A stretch of 19,785 nt of DNA from Veillonella sp. (GCA_019419725.1 DXZL01000016.1:1-19785), one strand, 5' to 3'; numbered from the stretch's first letter, positions 6,865 through 13,548 are shown. The notes: a model not told the origin generated them from the sequence alone. Program-made: numbers and translations.

Positions 6865-7533
6865 ATGGAACGTTTAGTACCGTTAACAAAAATCTTGATG
6901 ACCCTCGCCGTATCCGTGTGGGCCATCCTATTGCGCGACTGGCCATCTCTATTAGCCTTAGTCGTTGTAGAGCTGGGTGTATTGCTTGTAGCTGGTTTGC
7001 TATTCAAACAACGCAAAGCCGTTGTGGCATTGACTAGCTTTGCGGTATTCCTTGGTATTGTTCAATTTCTCGGCAGTGGCGATGTAACATCTGCCATCGT
7101 ATCTGGCCTACGTATGCTTGCGATGACACTTGTATTCATCTGCTTGTTGGCAACTACAAAATTGCAAGACCTTACGGCAGCGCTCGTAACACAATGCAAA
7201 ATTCCTTATGAATATGCATTTATGTTCACTGCCGCACTTCGCTTTGTGCCTGATTTCATTGCTGAAAGCCATGCTGTACAAGAGGCACAAGCATGCCGTG
7301 GGTTATCCTTAGAAGGCAACTTCTTGAAGCGCATGAAATCTTACGCATCCGTTATCCAACCATTGCTTTTAAAATCCTTGGGCCGCTCCGAAACAATGGC
7401 ATTGTCCCTAGAACTACGTGGCTTCGGTGGACCTACACATAGCTTTGCAGCATCTGTAGGATTGAAAACTATGGACTATGCTGTGATTGGCGTTTTGATT
7501 GTTATTACAGTACTACTATTCGCAATTGTGTAA
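6865..7533 (+). CDS. ecfT: ECF transporter transmembrane protein EcfT (CbiQ family)
   Basis: The 222-aa membrane protein has an N-terminal hydrophobic cluster (residues 8-48), a further pair (53-100), a central cytoplasmic region with coupling helices and a final transmembrane segment at 205-222. The two coupling-helix signatures of EcfT proteins, ideally A-R-G, appear as ACRGL (143-147) and ELRGF (183-187); the second Arg-Gly contacts the ATPase groove. EcfT links the S-component to the ATPases and topples it during transport. GGAGG stands five bases before the ATG, nine bases after the preceding gene. It is the last gene of the operon and is followed by a strong terminator at 7598-7637. Confidence 0.9.
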   Translation: MERLVPLTKILMTLAVSVWAILLRDWPSLLALVVVELGVLLVAGLLFKQRKAVVALTSFAVFLGIVQFLGSGDVTSAIVSGLRMLAMTLVFICLLATTKLQDLTAALVTQCKIPYEYAFMFTAALRFVPDFIAESHAVQEAQACRGLSLEGNFLKRMKSYASVIQPLLLKSLGRSETMALSLELRGFGGPTHSFAASVGLKTMDYAVIGVLIVITVLLFAIV

Positions 7534-7541
7534 TAGATAGC

Positions 7542-7562
7542 GTTAATTGTGTTATAATTAAC
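7542..7562 (+). promoter_or_regulatory. Extended -10 within a 7-bp inverted repeat
   Basis: TGTTATAAT (7550-7558) is a perfect extended -10 (TGnTATAAT). It is embedded in the inverted repeat GTTAATT / AATTAAC with a seven-base centre. Starting near 7565 it would produce a short transcript ending at the terminator 7598-7637. No convincing -35 is present. Confidence 0.4.
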
Positions 7563-7564
7563 TT

Positions 7565-7640
7565 GAAGAGTATGGGGTATCTTAATTGGTACACCTGAAA
7601 AGACACCTAGAAAGGGCTAAATTTCTAGGTGTCTTTTGTT
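7565..7640 (+). ncRNA. Candidate small RNA or structured 3' UTR after ecfT
   Basis: Between the extended -10 at 7550-7558 and the terminator lies a possible 75-nt transcript. Its first hairpin is GGGGTATC (7574-7581) with GGTACACC (7588-7595), seven of eight positions pairing around a TTAATT loop. The second is the terminator stem. No ORF with a ribosome binding site fits. The same structure could simply be the ecf operon's 3' end. Confidence 0.35.
7598..7637 (+). terminator. Strong terminator after ecfT
   Basis: AAAAGACACCTAGAAA (7598-7613) and TTTCTAGGTGTCTTTT (7622-7637) form a perfect 16-bp stem with an eight-base loop. The 3' arm ends in TTTT. Being symmetric in A and T it could act on both strands. 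Confidence 0.9.
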
Positions 7641-7661
7641 TATCTCTTAACAATTTATTTA

Positions 7662-7744
7662 TGATATACTATAGATAGGTAGTAAAGCGTACAAAATATT
7701 GCCTACAATATAAAAAAGGACGAGTTGTCGCTCGTCCTTTTTTT
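7662..7744 (+). ncRNA. Candidate small RNA with extended -10, hairpin and terminator
   Basis: TGATATACT (7662-7670) is an extended -10; TTAACA at 7647-7652 with a 17-base spacer to TATAGA (7670-7675) is an alternative promoter reading. From about 7677 the transcript would open with a hairpin of GGTAGTA (7678-7684) and TATTGCC (7697-7703), seven pairs including two G-U. It would end at the GC-rich terminator 7712-7744. There is no start codon with a ribosome binding site. The whole unit is about 68 nt and has no coding neighbour in front of it that would need a second terminator. Confidence 0.45.
7712..7744 (+). terminator. Second intergenic terminator
   Basis: The stem AAAAAAGGACGAG (7712-7724) pairs with CTCGTCCTTTTTT (7731-7743) over 13 bp around a six-base loop and ends in a seven-T run: a textbook rho-independent terminator with no annotated gene directly before it. 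Confidence 0.88.
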
Positions 7745-7821
7745 GCGTATTTTATTCATTTATTGATACCAGCTATAAATTATCTTTTGTCTAGTTTGTT
7801 AGGTGGATTTTATGCCTTTTT

Positions 7822-7863
7822 AAGTATATAAGTAAAATAAGAGTTTTTTACTTATATATACTT
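7822..7863. repeat. AT-rich imperfect palindrome
   Basis: AAGTATATAAGTAAAA (7822-7837) pairs with TTTTACTTATATATACTT (7846-7863), the right arm carrying a two-base bulge. It is almost purely A-T, with no T-run after it. Function unknown. Confidence 0.45.
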
Positions 7864-7876
7864 CAAAATGTATAAG

Positions 7877-7917
7877 CTGAGTGGTAAAAAACGTTGTTTT
7901 TACCACTCAGTTTTGTT
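7877..7917 (+). terminator. Third intergenic hairpin with T-tail
   Basis: CTGAGTGGTAAAAA (7877-7890) and TTTTTACCACTCAG (7897-7910) form a perfect 14-bp stem around ACGTTG, followed by TTTTGTT. It looks like a terminator. No gene lies between it and the previous terminator, and no good promoter was found in that interval. Confidence 0.7.
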
Positions 7918-8010
7918 CTATTGGGGATATAGAAGTAAAATATATAATTTTTACATTTTAAAAATGCAGAAAAGTGAAATGGTATGTCATACGAACAGTT
8001 CATCCTTTTC

Positions 8011-8039
8011 TTGCTTATTTGTGTTCTTTTTATTATAGT
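8011..8039 (+). promoter_or_regulatory. Promoter of the GNAT acetyltransferase gene
   Basis: TTGCTT (8011-8016), 17-base spacer, TATAGT (8034-8039), then a 5' UTR of about 48 bases to the ATG at 8094. The rest of 7918-8010 is AT-rich and shows nothing recognisable. Confidence 0.6.
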
Positions 8040-8093
8040 ATGTTAAATAGAAATAATATTTTTTTAGAATACCAACTGTTTTGAGGAATTCTT

Positions 8094-8594
8094 ATGAGTG
8101 AATTAGTAATTCGACCCATTACACAGGATGATGTAGCATCTTGTTTAGATATTTATAATTACGAGGTAGTAAACGGCGTAGCCACCCTTGATCTTGAACC
8201 TCGTACATTGCCAGAGTGGCAGGAGTGGTTTGAGGCGCATCAAACGTCTGAGCACTGCATTTTTGTAGGGCTTATGGACGATGTTGTGGTAGGCTATGCA
8301 TCGCTTTCACCATATAGAACAAAGGATGCTTTTAAAAGCACCGTCGAATTATCTATCTACATCCATCAAGGGTATCGCAGCAAAGGCGTGGCATCTAAAT
8401 TGATGGCCCATATATTAGAACATGCGAAAGAAACAGAAACATTACATACGGTGGTGTCTGTCATTACGGCGGGAAATGCAGCAAGTACAGCATTGCATGA
8501 ACGGTTTGGCTTTACCTATTGTGGTCTAACACCGCAAGTTGGTTTTAAACATGGTAAATATCAGGATACCGAAACATACGCATTATTGGTATAA
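8094..8594 (+). CDS. GNAT N-acetyltransferase, phosphinothricin acetyltransferase-like
   Basis: The 166-aa product begins MSELVIRPITQDDVASCLDI, the usual start of PAT-type GNAT enzymes, which transfer acetyl from acetyl-CoA to an amine. The acetyl-CoA pyrophosphate loop is QGYRSKGVA at 92-100, preceded by the VELSIYI strand. The segment NAASTALHERFGF (128-140) and the closing VGFKHGKYQDT (149-159) are typical of the phosphinothricin / methionine sulfoximine acetyltransferase subfamily. The natural substrate in anaerobes is uncertain; detoxification of amino-acid analogues is a family-based suggestion. GAGGAAT precedes the ATG. The gene has its own promoter and stands alone; the 13-bp tandem repeat starts 15 bases after its stop codon. 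Confidence 0.88.
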   Translation: MSELVIRPITQDDVASCLDIYNYEVVNGVATLDLEPRTLPEWQEWFEAHQTSEHCIFVGLMDDVVVGYASLSPYRTKDAFKSTVELSIYIHQGYRSKGVASKLMAHILEHAKETETLHTVVSVITAGNAASTALHERFGFTYCGLTPQVGFKHGKYQDTETYALLV

Positions 8595-8609
8595 TAAAAC
8601 GTAGATAAT

Positions 8610-8713
8610 AATACGATATATAAATTAGGTATATGAATTAGGTACATAAATTAGATATATTAATACGATATATTAATACGATATATTAATACGATATATT
8701 AATACGATATATT
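8610..8713. repeat. 13-bp AT-rich tandem repeat array, eight units
   Basis: Eight consecutive 13-base units can be laid out in register: 8610-8622 (AATACGATATATA), 8623-8635 (AATTAGGTATATG), 8636-8648 (AATTAGGTACATA), 8649-8661 (AATTAGATATATT), then four identical copies of AATACGATATATT at 8662-8713. A partial AATAAT follows. The perfect copies are on the hisJ side, the degenerate ones on the acetyltransferase side. The array occupies the only space available for a hisJ promoter, and each unit carries a TATATT-like box. Confidence 0.92.
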
Positions 8714-8772
8714 AATAATGTATAGATGATAGATAAGGGTTCGCTACGGGTTAGGGCGAATAGGGTGATTGA

Positions 8773-9636
8773 ATGAACATGAAAGATGAACGGCAGTTCG
8801 TTGGCTATAGTAAGTATCGTAGCCGACTTGTGGACGGTCATGTACATACAGAATTGTGTCCCCATGGTAGTGGCGACCGCACTGCGTTGATGATTGAAAA
8901 AGCCATTGAGTTGCGCATTGAAAAGGTGTGCCTCACTGAGCATGCGCCATTGCCTGCGGGCTTTGCTGCTGAGTACGGTGGCGATCAAAAGGCTTATGAT
9001 ACTGCATCTTTGAAATTGAACCAAGTAGATGCCTACTTAGAATTAGGTCGTCAATTACAACGTGCTTATGGCACGCATATCGATATCTCCCTCGGCTTTG
9101 AAGTGGATTACATTCCAGGCTTTGAGACGGATATTCAAGAGTTCCTCGACCGTTATGGTCCGTTGACGGATGATAATATTTTGTCTGTTCACTTTATGGA
9201 AGGTGTGGATAATGCCTTTTATTGCTTGGACTACAGCCCTAAAGAATTTGAAAAGGGCTTTGGTCCTTGGATTCAAAAGCAATATGAGTTATATTACAAA
9301 TATTACTCCACCGTGCGTCAAGCGGTGCGAGCTGACCTTGGCGAATATACGCCAAAACGCATTGGTCACTTTGATTTGATTAAGAAATACCAACACCACT
9401 TTGGCTTTGAGCGTCACTTAGATCGCCGCAATGCGCAGGTCGTAAGCGATATTCTGCATATCATGCGTGTACAAGGGCGCGAACTAGACTATAACATGAG
9501 CGGTTTCTTCAAACCAGACTGCCGTGAAATGTACCCAAGCCGCTTTATCCAAGGCATGGCTGCTATCATTGGGGTGCCATTTGTACTAGGCTCTGATGCA
9601 CATAGCATAGCAGATATAGAAAAAGTTTGGGGATAA
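8773..9636 (+). CDS. hisJ: Histidinol-phosphatase, PHP family
   Basis: The 287-aa protein is a PHP-domain phosphoesterase that dephosphorylates L-histidinol phosphate, the step before HisD. Metal-binding motifs occur in order: DGHVHTELCPHG (21-32), TEHAP (55-59), GFEVDY, SVHF, GHFDLI and GSDAHS (273-278). This is the HisJ/HisK type rather than the HisB-N phosphatase, consistent with a monofunctional hisB in the operon downstream. The protein stops nine residues after GSDAHS (IADIEKVWG); most family members go on for another helix. AGGGTG stands just before the ATG at 8773; a second ATG follows at 8779. It lies outside the his operon, separated by one unrelated gene, and directly downstream of the tandem repeat. 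Confidence 0.92.
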   Translation: MNMKDERQFVGYSKYRSRLVDGHVHTELCPHGSGDRTALMIEKAIELRIEKVCLTEHAPLPAGFAAEYGGDQKAYDTASLKLNQVDAYLELGRQLQRAYGTHIDISLGFEVDYIPGFETDIQEFLDRYGPLTDDNILSVHFMEGVDNAFYCLDYSPKEFEKGFGPWIQKQYELYYKYYSTVRQAVRADLGEYTPKRIGHFDLIKKYQHHFGFERHLDRRNAQVVSDILHIMRVQGRELDYNMSGFFKPDCREMYPSRFIQGMAAIIGVPFVLGSDAHSIADIEKVWG

Positions 9637-9640
9637 TAAC

Positions 9641-9698
9641 AAAAGGTCTATACTTGGCTCCGTTCTTTGTAACCTGTGGGTGAAAGTATAGGCCTTTT
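9641..9698 (+). terminator. Terminator after hisJ, long loop
   Basis: AAAAGGTCTATACTT (9641-9655) and AAGTATAGGCCTTTT (9684-9698) pair over 15 bp with one G-U. The loop is 28 bases, longer than usual, and the arm ends in TTTTCTTT. Confidence 0.7.
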
Positions 9699-9724
9699 CT
9701 TTGTGCAAATACTAATTAGATGAT

Positions 9725-9784
9725 TTGATATCTTTATAGTTTAATGATAATGATAGCATTGCATCTATCCAACCATTTGGTTGG
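9725..9784 (+). promoter_or_regulatory. Candidate promoter and palindrome before the membrane-anchored protein gene
   Basis: TTGATA (9725-9730), 17-base spacer and TAATGA (9748-9753) form a modest promoter. Just downstream CCAACCA and TGGTTGG (9769-9784) form a 7-bp palindrome separated by two bases, positioned near +10, where an operator or a 5' hairpin would act. Confidence 0.4.
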
Positions 9785-9810
9785 CAGGCAAAGGTAAGTG
9801 GGAGTATATA

Positions 9811-10275
9811 ATGAGAAAACTACTGATTGGACCTATTGTTTTAATTGCTTTAATAACAGCTTTTATAGCTTTTATGTTTTATCATGAACCATCATCAGAT
9901 GAGCTGGTTGGCCGTAGTGTAGTTTTAGAGTTTGGGCCTAAGAATGAAATTTATATTAGCAAATTTGGTAGCCAATTTATTTTATCTGATACTAGTTTCT
10001 CTAACTCTAAATTTCCTTATTTCTTTGATGCTTTTGTAGAGAAAGATAAGGCTGGCAGCTCGTATCTATACTTATTATGTAAGGATAATATGATTGTCTT
10101 TGATAATAATATGAATTGTATTCTATTCTTCTCCAAACAAAACCAAGAGTCCAAAGCTTTATTAAATCATGTAAAGAAATATTATCATTTTGATGCAAGT
10201 AAAACGAAGTATAAGATTGAAGACTTAGATGAAGTTGATAGGTCTATATATCTATCGTTACAAAGTCAAAATTAA
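9811..10275 (+). CDS. Unrecognised membrane-anchored protein
   Basis: I do not recognise this 154-aa product. It starts MRKLLIGPIVLIALITAFIA, a single hydrophobic segment (about residues 4-24) with a positively charged N-terminus and no lipobox Cys, so it is probably a signal anchor with the remainder outside the cytoplasm. The rest is soluble and mixed in charge, with strand-like stretches (RSVVLEFGPKNEIYISKFG, SYLYLLCKDNMIVFD) ending in a lysine- and acid-rich tail. Start 9811 is chosen because GGGAG lies six bases upstream; an in-frame alternative at 9781 is a TTG with no ribosome binding site. It has a modest promoter of its own and no clear terminator before the his promoter. The function is unknown. 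Confidence 0.7.
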   Translation: MRKLLIGPIVLIALITAFIAFMFYHEPSSDELVGRSVVLEFGPKNEIYISKFGSQFILSDTSFSNSKFPYFFDAFVEKDKAGSSYLYLLCKDNMIVFDNNMNCILFFSKQNQESKALLNHVKKYYHFDASKTKYKIEDLDEVDRSIYLSLQSQN

Positions 10276-10357
10276 TCCTTAATTATATGTATTTAACTAT
10301 ACTTATAAAAGGATGTAAGCCATAGGCGTAGTGTCTTTATATTAATAATGTGAAATC

Positions 10358-10393
10358 ATAACGGTTCTATTGACAATTCTATAGAACCGTTAT
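10358..10393. promoter_or_regulatory. 13-bp-arm inverted repeat enclosing the his promoter -35
   Basis: ATAACGGTTCTAT (10358-10370) and ATAGAACCGTTAT (10381-10393) are perfect inverted arms around ten bases. The -35 hexamer TTGACA begins on the last base of the left arm and fills the centre. TGAAAT and ATTTCA outside the arms (10351-10356, 10400-10405) also match. A bound dimer or a cruciform here would block RNA polymerase. Confidence 0.75.
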
Positions 10394-10398
10394 ATTAT
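10370..10398 (+). promoter_or_regulatory. Promoter of the histidine operon
   Basis: A consensus TTGACA (10370-10375), a 17-base spacer and TATTAT (10393-10398); the overlapping TATAAT at 10396-10401 would need a 20-base spacer. Transcription would start near 10405-10408, leaving a 5' UTR of about 175 bases. That leader has no run of His codons and no T-box sequence. Confidence 0.7.
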
Positions 10399-10405
10399 AA
10401 TTTCA

Positions 10406-10425
10406 TACTTTAACTAGTTAAAGTA
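10406..10425. promoter_or_regulatory. Perfect 20-bp palindrome at the his operon start site
   Basis: TACTTTAACT followed by AGTTAAAGTA is perfectly self-complementary, spans the predicted +1 and is centred on CTAG. It contains ACTAGTTAA in both orientations, which recalls the CTAG/TTAA core of TrpR operators. A TrpR-family regulator (YerC/HisR type) has been proposed for his genes in Firmicutes. The link is inference from sequence resemblance. Confidence 0.7.
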
Positions 10426-10583
10426 GTAAAATAGAAAAGTATCGATATAGGTAAAATTTTTCTCATAATAAATTGAATAGCTATATGAGTTGAGTTACCA
10501 CGGAATTTGCGTTGTTAGTAACGAATATAGCTTTAACCGGCATGAGAAATGATATAGATCAAATAATAGAAAGGATGTTTACG

Positions 10584-12185
10584 ATGGTACAGCAGCAATT
10601 ACCTACGGGATTCCGTGATGATATAGGGGCCGTAGCAGAGCGCAAGGATGATGTGAGCCAATATGTGCTCGGTCTATGTCGTAGCCGCCAGTACACAAAG
10701 ATCTCTACGCCTCTTGTGGAGTACAAAGATGTATTTAATGGCTATGCAATGGGGCGCGGTCAGCATATGTACGAGTTCATGGATAGTTCTGAGGCATCTG
10801 TCGTAATTCGTCCTGATTTGACTATGCCAATTGGTCGTTTTTTGGCGACCACTAATATTGAATTACCTCGTACGTTCTATTACTTAGGCGATGTGTTTAT
10901 GAAAAATAAGAAGCACCGCGGCGATGTGAATCAAGTAACGCAAGGCGGTATCGAGATGGTTGGCTATGAAGGCATTGAAGCCGAGCAAGAGTGCTTTGCC
11001 ATCATTAAAGAGGTAAACGAAACGCAGCTTGGTAATAACTTATTACTTGAGATTGGGGATGCTCGTTTTTCTCGTGCTATCACCGATACACTAGGTCTTA
11101 GTGATGAAGAAAAATCTGAGCTCTTAGAGGCTTTGTTTACTAAATATTTACCTCGTTACAACGAGTTGATTTCAGACTTTAAAAATAGTGCATTATATCC
11201 ATTTTTAACTGTATGGCCTCGCTTGTTCGGCACGGTGCAAGATATTAAGGATGAGCTCAACCAAATCATCTTGCCCGCCGGAGCGCAACGTATTCTAGAT
11301 AATCTCGTTGATATGGCTAACAAAGTGGCTCAAACAGGCCAACAGGTTCGCATTGACGTATCTACAGAACCGCTTCAGTCCTATTACACGGGCCTCACCT
11401 TTAGAGGCTACGTGGATGGTGTGTCCCAATACATCGTCAGTGGCGGTCGTTATGATGGCTTGCTGTCTAGCTTTGATGGTACGCCGATGCCGGCCGTTGG
11501 GATGGCTTTCAACATTGATGTGTTAACCGATGTGACCTTGAATGGTGAAAGCAACAATCATGATAATGGCAAATTGCGTATCGCCCTCACAAAGGGCCGT
11601 GTAGAAAAGGATTTTATTCCTCTCTTGGAATCCTGTGGCGTAGACTGTGAGCCGTTGCGCAACAAGGCACGTAAACTCATCATTCCATTGGGAGACTCTA
11701 TTGAGGTAATCCTAGCAAAAGGGCCTGATGTAACAACGTACTTGAAAAATGGTGTAGTAGACCTCGGTATCGTTGGTAGTGATGTACTAGACGAACAAGA
11801 TGATACAAGCTATGAAATGCTTGATCTACAAACTGGTAAATGCCAATTTATCTTGGCCTCTCTTGCTGGCTATGACCCTAAAGAAGGGCGCCGTCAACGT
11901 ATCGGTACAAAATACCCAACCATTACAAAACAGTACTTTGGTGCGCAAGATGTGGAAATCATAAAAATTGAAGGTTCCGTAGAATTGGCTCCGTTAGTAG
12001 GACTGGCGGATGCTATCGTAGATATTACAGAAACGGGTACAACATTGCGTGAAAATAATTTAGAAATCTTCGACTGGTTACAAAAGATTTCTACGCGCCT
12101 TGTAGCTAATCCATTAGCGTTAAAACAAAAGAGAAATACTATTTTTAAACTCATAGATCAGCTTTCAGAAGCCATTAATACATAA
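10584..12185 (+). CDS. hisZG: HisZ-HisG fusion: ATP phosphoribosyltransferase with its regulatory subunit
   Basis: The 533-aa protein joins two subunits of the first histidine enzyme. Residues 1 to about 320 are HisZ, a histidyl-tRNA synthetase-like regulatory module (LPTGFRDD start, VVIRPDLTMPIGR, VSGGRYDGLL near the end). Residues 329-533 are a short-form HisG (KLRIALTKGR start, VVDLGIVGSDVL, and the PRPP-binding VDITETGTTLRENNLEI). HisG condenses ATP with PRPP; HisZ gives the short form its feedback sensitivity to histidine. The proteins are normally separate. The linker is about ten polar residues (NGESNNHDNG). ATG 10584 is preferred over the upstream TTG 10512 and ATG 10575, because AAAGGA lies about eight bases before it. 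First gene of the his operon. Confidence 0.93.
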   Translation: MVQQQLPTGFRDDIGAVAERKDDVSQYVLGLCRSRQYTKISTPLVEYKDVFNGYAMGRGQHMYEFMDSSEASVVIRPDLTMPIGRFLATTNIELPRTFYYLGDVFMKNKKHRGDVNQVTQGGIEMVGYEGIEAEQECFAIIKEVNETQLGNNLLLEIGDARFSRAITDTLGLSDEEKSELLEALFTKYLPRYNELISDFKNSALYPFLTVWPRLFGTVQDIKDELNQIILPAGAQRILDNLVDMANKVAQTGQQVRIDVSTEPLQSYYTGLTFRGYVDGVSQYIVSGGRYDGLLSSFDGTPMPAVGMAFNIDVLTDVTLNGESNNHDNGKLRIALTKGRVEKDFIPLLESCGVDCEPLRNKARKLIIPLGDSIEVILAKGPDVTTYLKNGVVDLGIVGSDVLDEQDDTSYEMLDLQTGKCQFILASLAGYDPKEGRRQRIGTKYPTITKQYFGAQDVEIIKIEGSVELAPLVGLADAIVDITETGTTLRENNLEIFDWLQKISTRLVANPLALKQKRNTIFKLIDQLSEAINT

Positions 12186-12249
12186 GAGTAGCGCGAATCC
12201 TATATTTAATTAGTGATATTGACAGCTCAAGTAGGAAGAAGGACATTTG

Positions 12250-13527
12250 ATGAAAATTTATAAGGAATCACTAGATACGATGCTTAGTATCGTACGAGAT
12301 TATACACAACAAACTACAGACATGGAAATTGAACGTCGCGTGTACGATATTATCGCTGACGTTCGCGCCAATGGTGATGCGGCCTTAAAGGCCTATTCTG
12401 AAAAATTCGATGGTGTGTCTATCGAAGACTTCAAGGTGCCTCAAGAGGAAATCGATGCCGCTTATGAGTCATTATCTGATGAGTTGAAAGCGGCTTTATT
12501 AAAGGCAAAGGCTAATATTACGGAGTTCCACAGCCGTGAGATCGAGCAAGGCTTTGTAGATATGGATACACCGGGTATCATCCGTGGTCAGAAGGTCATT
12601 CCATTAGCTCGCGTTGGTCTTTACGTTCCTGGTGGCACAGCGGCGTATCCTTCTACCATCATTATGACTGCGTTGCCAGCCAAAATCGCAGGCGTCAAAG
12701 AAATCGTTATGGTCACACCTCCTCAAAAGGATGGTATTAACCCTGCCGTATTAGGTGCAGCAAAGCTTGCTGGCGTTGATGCGGTATACCAAGTAGGCGG
12801 CGCTCAAGGTGTAGCGGCGTTGGCTTATGGAACGGAAACAATTCCAAAGGTTGATAAAATCGTTGGCCCTGGCAATATCTACGTAGCCACTGCAAAGCGC
12901 CAAGTATTCGGTCAAGTCGATATCGACATGATTGCAGGCCCTAGCGAAATCGGTGTGATTGCTGACGACAGTGCTAATCCAGTTCATCTTGCGGCTGACC
13001 TTTTATCCCAAGCGGAACATGATCCTCGGGCGCGGGCCATTATGGTTACTACTAGTGAAAAATTAGCGAATGCCGTGTCTGATGAGGTAGAACATCAATT
13101 AAAATTGTTACCTCGTGAAAGCATCGCTCGTCCTGCTATTGAAAATAATAGTTATATTGCTGTTATGGACAGCGTTGAAGACATGTTTACGGTAATGAAC
13201 GAAGTAGCGCCAGAGCATTTGGAAATCCAATTGCCAGATCCAATGAGCTACATGAGCCTCGTTCAAAATGCAGGCTCCGTATTCCTCGGCGCTTATGCTT
13301 CTGAACCATTGGGCGACTACTTAGGCGGCACCAATCACGTATTGCCAACAAGTGGTACAGCACGCTTCTCCTCTCCACTTGGTGTATATGATTTCGTAAA
13401 ACGTACATCCTTTACACAATTTACAAAAGAACGATTAGAAGAAGTGGCAACACACATTACTACATTAGCTCGTACAGAAGGCCTCGAAGCACATGCTCGC
13501 GCCATCGAAGTACGTTTTGAAAAATAG
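12250..13527 (+). CDS. hisD: Histidinol dehydrogenase
   Basis: The 425-aa protein carries out the last two steps, oxidising L-histidinol through histidinal to histidine with NAD+. Family motifs are complete: VPGGTAAYPSTIIMTALPAK, GPGNIYVATAKRQVFG, IDMIAGPSE, the zinc- and substrate-binding SQAEHDP, the region APEHLEIQLPD and the C-terminal GGTNHVLPTSGTARFSSPL. The start at 12250 is taken with AAGGA seven bases upstream; a TTG three bases earlier is possible but unlikely. It lies 64 bases after hisZG and 21 bases before hisB, in the same orientation, so co-transcription is likely. Confidence 0.96.
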   Translation: MKIYKESLDTMLSIVRDYTQQTTDMEIERRVYDIIADVRANGDAALKAYSEKFDGVSIEDFKVPQEEIDAAYESLSDELKAALLKAKANITEFHSREIEQGFVDMDTPGIIRGQKVIPLARVGLYVPGGTAAYPSTIIMTALPAKIAGVKEIVMVTPPQKDGINPAVLGAAKLAGVDAVYQVGGAQGVAALAYGTETIPKVDKIVGPGNIYVATAKRQVFGQVDIDMIAGPSEIGVIADDSANPVHLAADLLSQAEHDPRARAIMVTTSEKLANAVSDEVEHQLKLLPRESIARPAIENNSYIAVMDSVEDMFTVMNEVAPEHLEIQLPDPMSYMSLVQNAGSVFLGAYASEPLGDYLGGTNHVLPTSGTARFSSPLGVYDFVKRTSFTQFTKERLEEVATHITTLARTEGLEAHARAIEVRFEK

Positions 13528-13548
13528 ATTTGGAGTATAGAGGTCGTT

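Noticed and set aside
8610..8713. CRISPR array
   Set aside because: Units are contiguous 13-mers without spacers, and no cas genes are present.
8686..9024. 112-residue minus-strand frame across the tandem repeat and hisJ start
   Set aside because: It overlaps hisJ on the opposite strand and the repeat array, has no ribosome binding site and no protein-like pattern.
10405..10583. Possible his leader peptide attenuator or T-box in the operon leader
   Set aside because: No run of CAT/CAC codons, no T-box consensus and no terminator hairpin with T-run was found in the leader. GTTAC/GTAAC pairing near 10495-10530 is too short to mean much.
11540..11600. A separate hisG start within the fused gene
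   Set aside because: The ATG triplets around 11560-11566 are out of the HisG frame, and there is no Shine-Dalgarno sequence before the in-frame codons.
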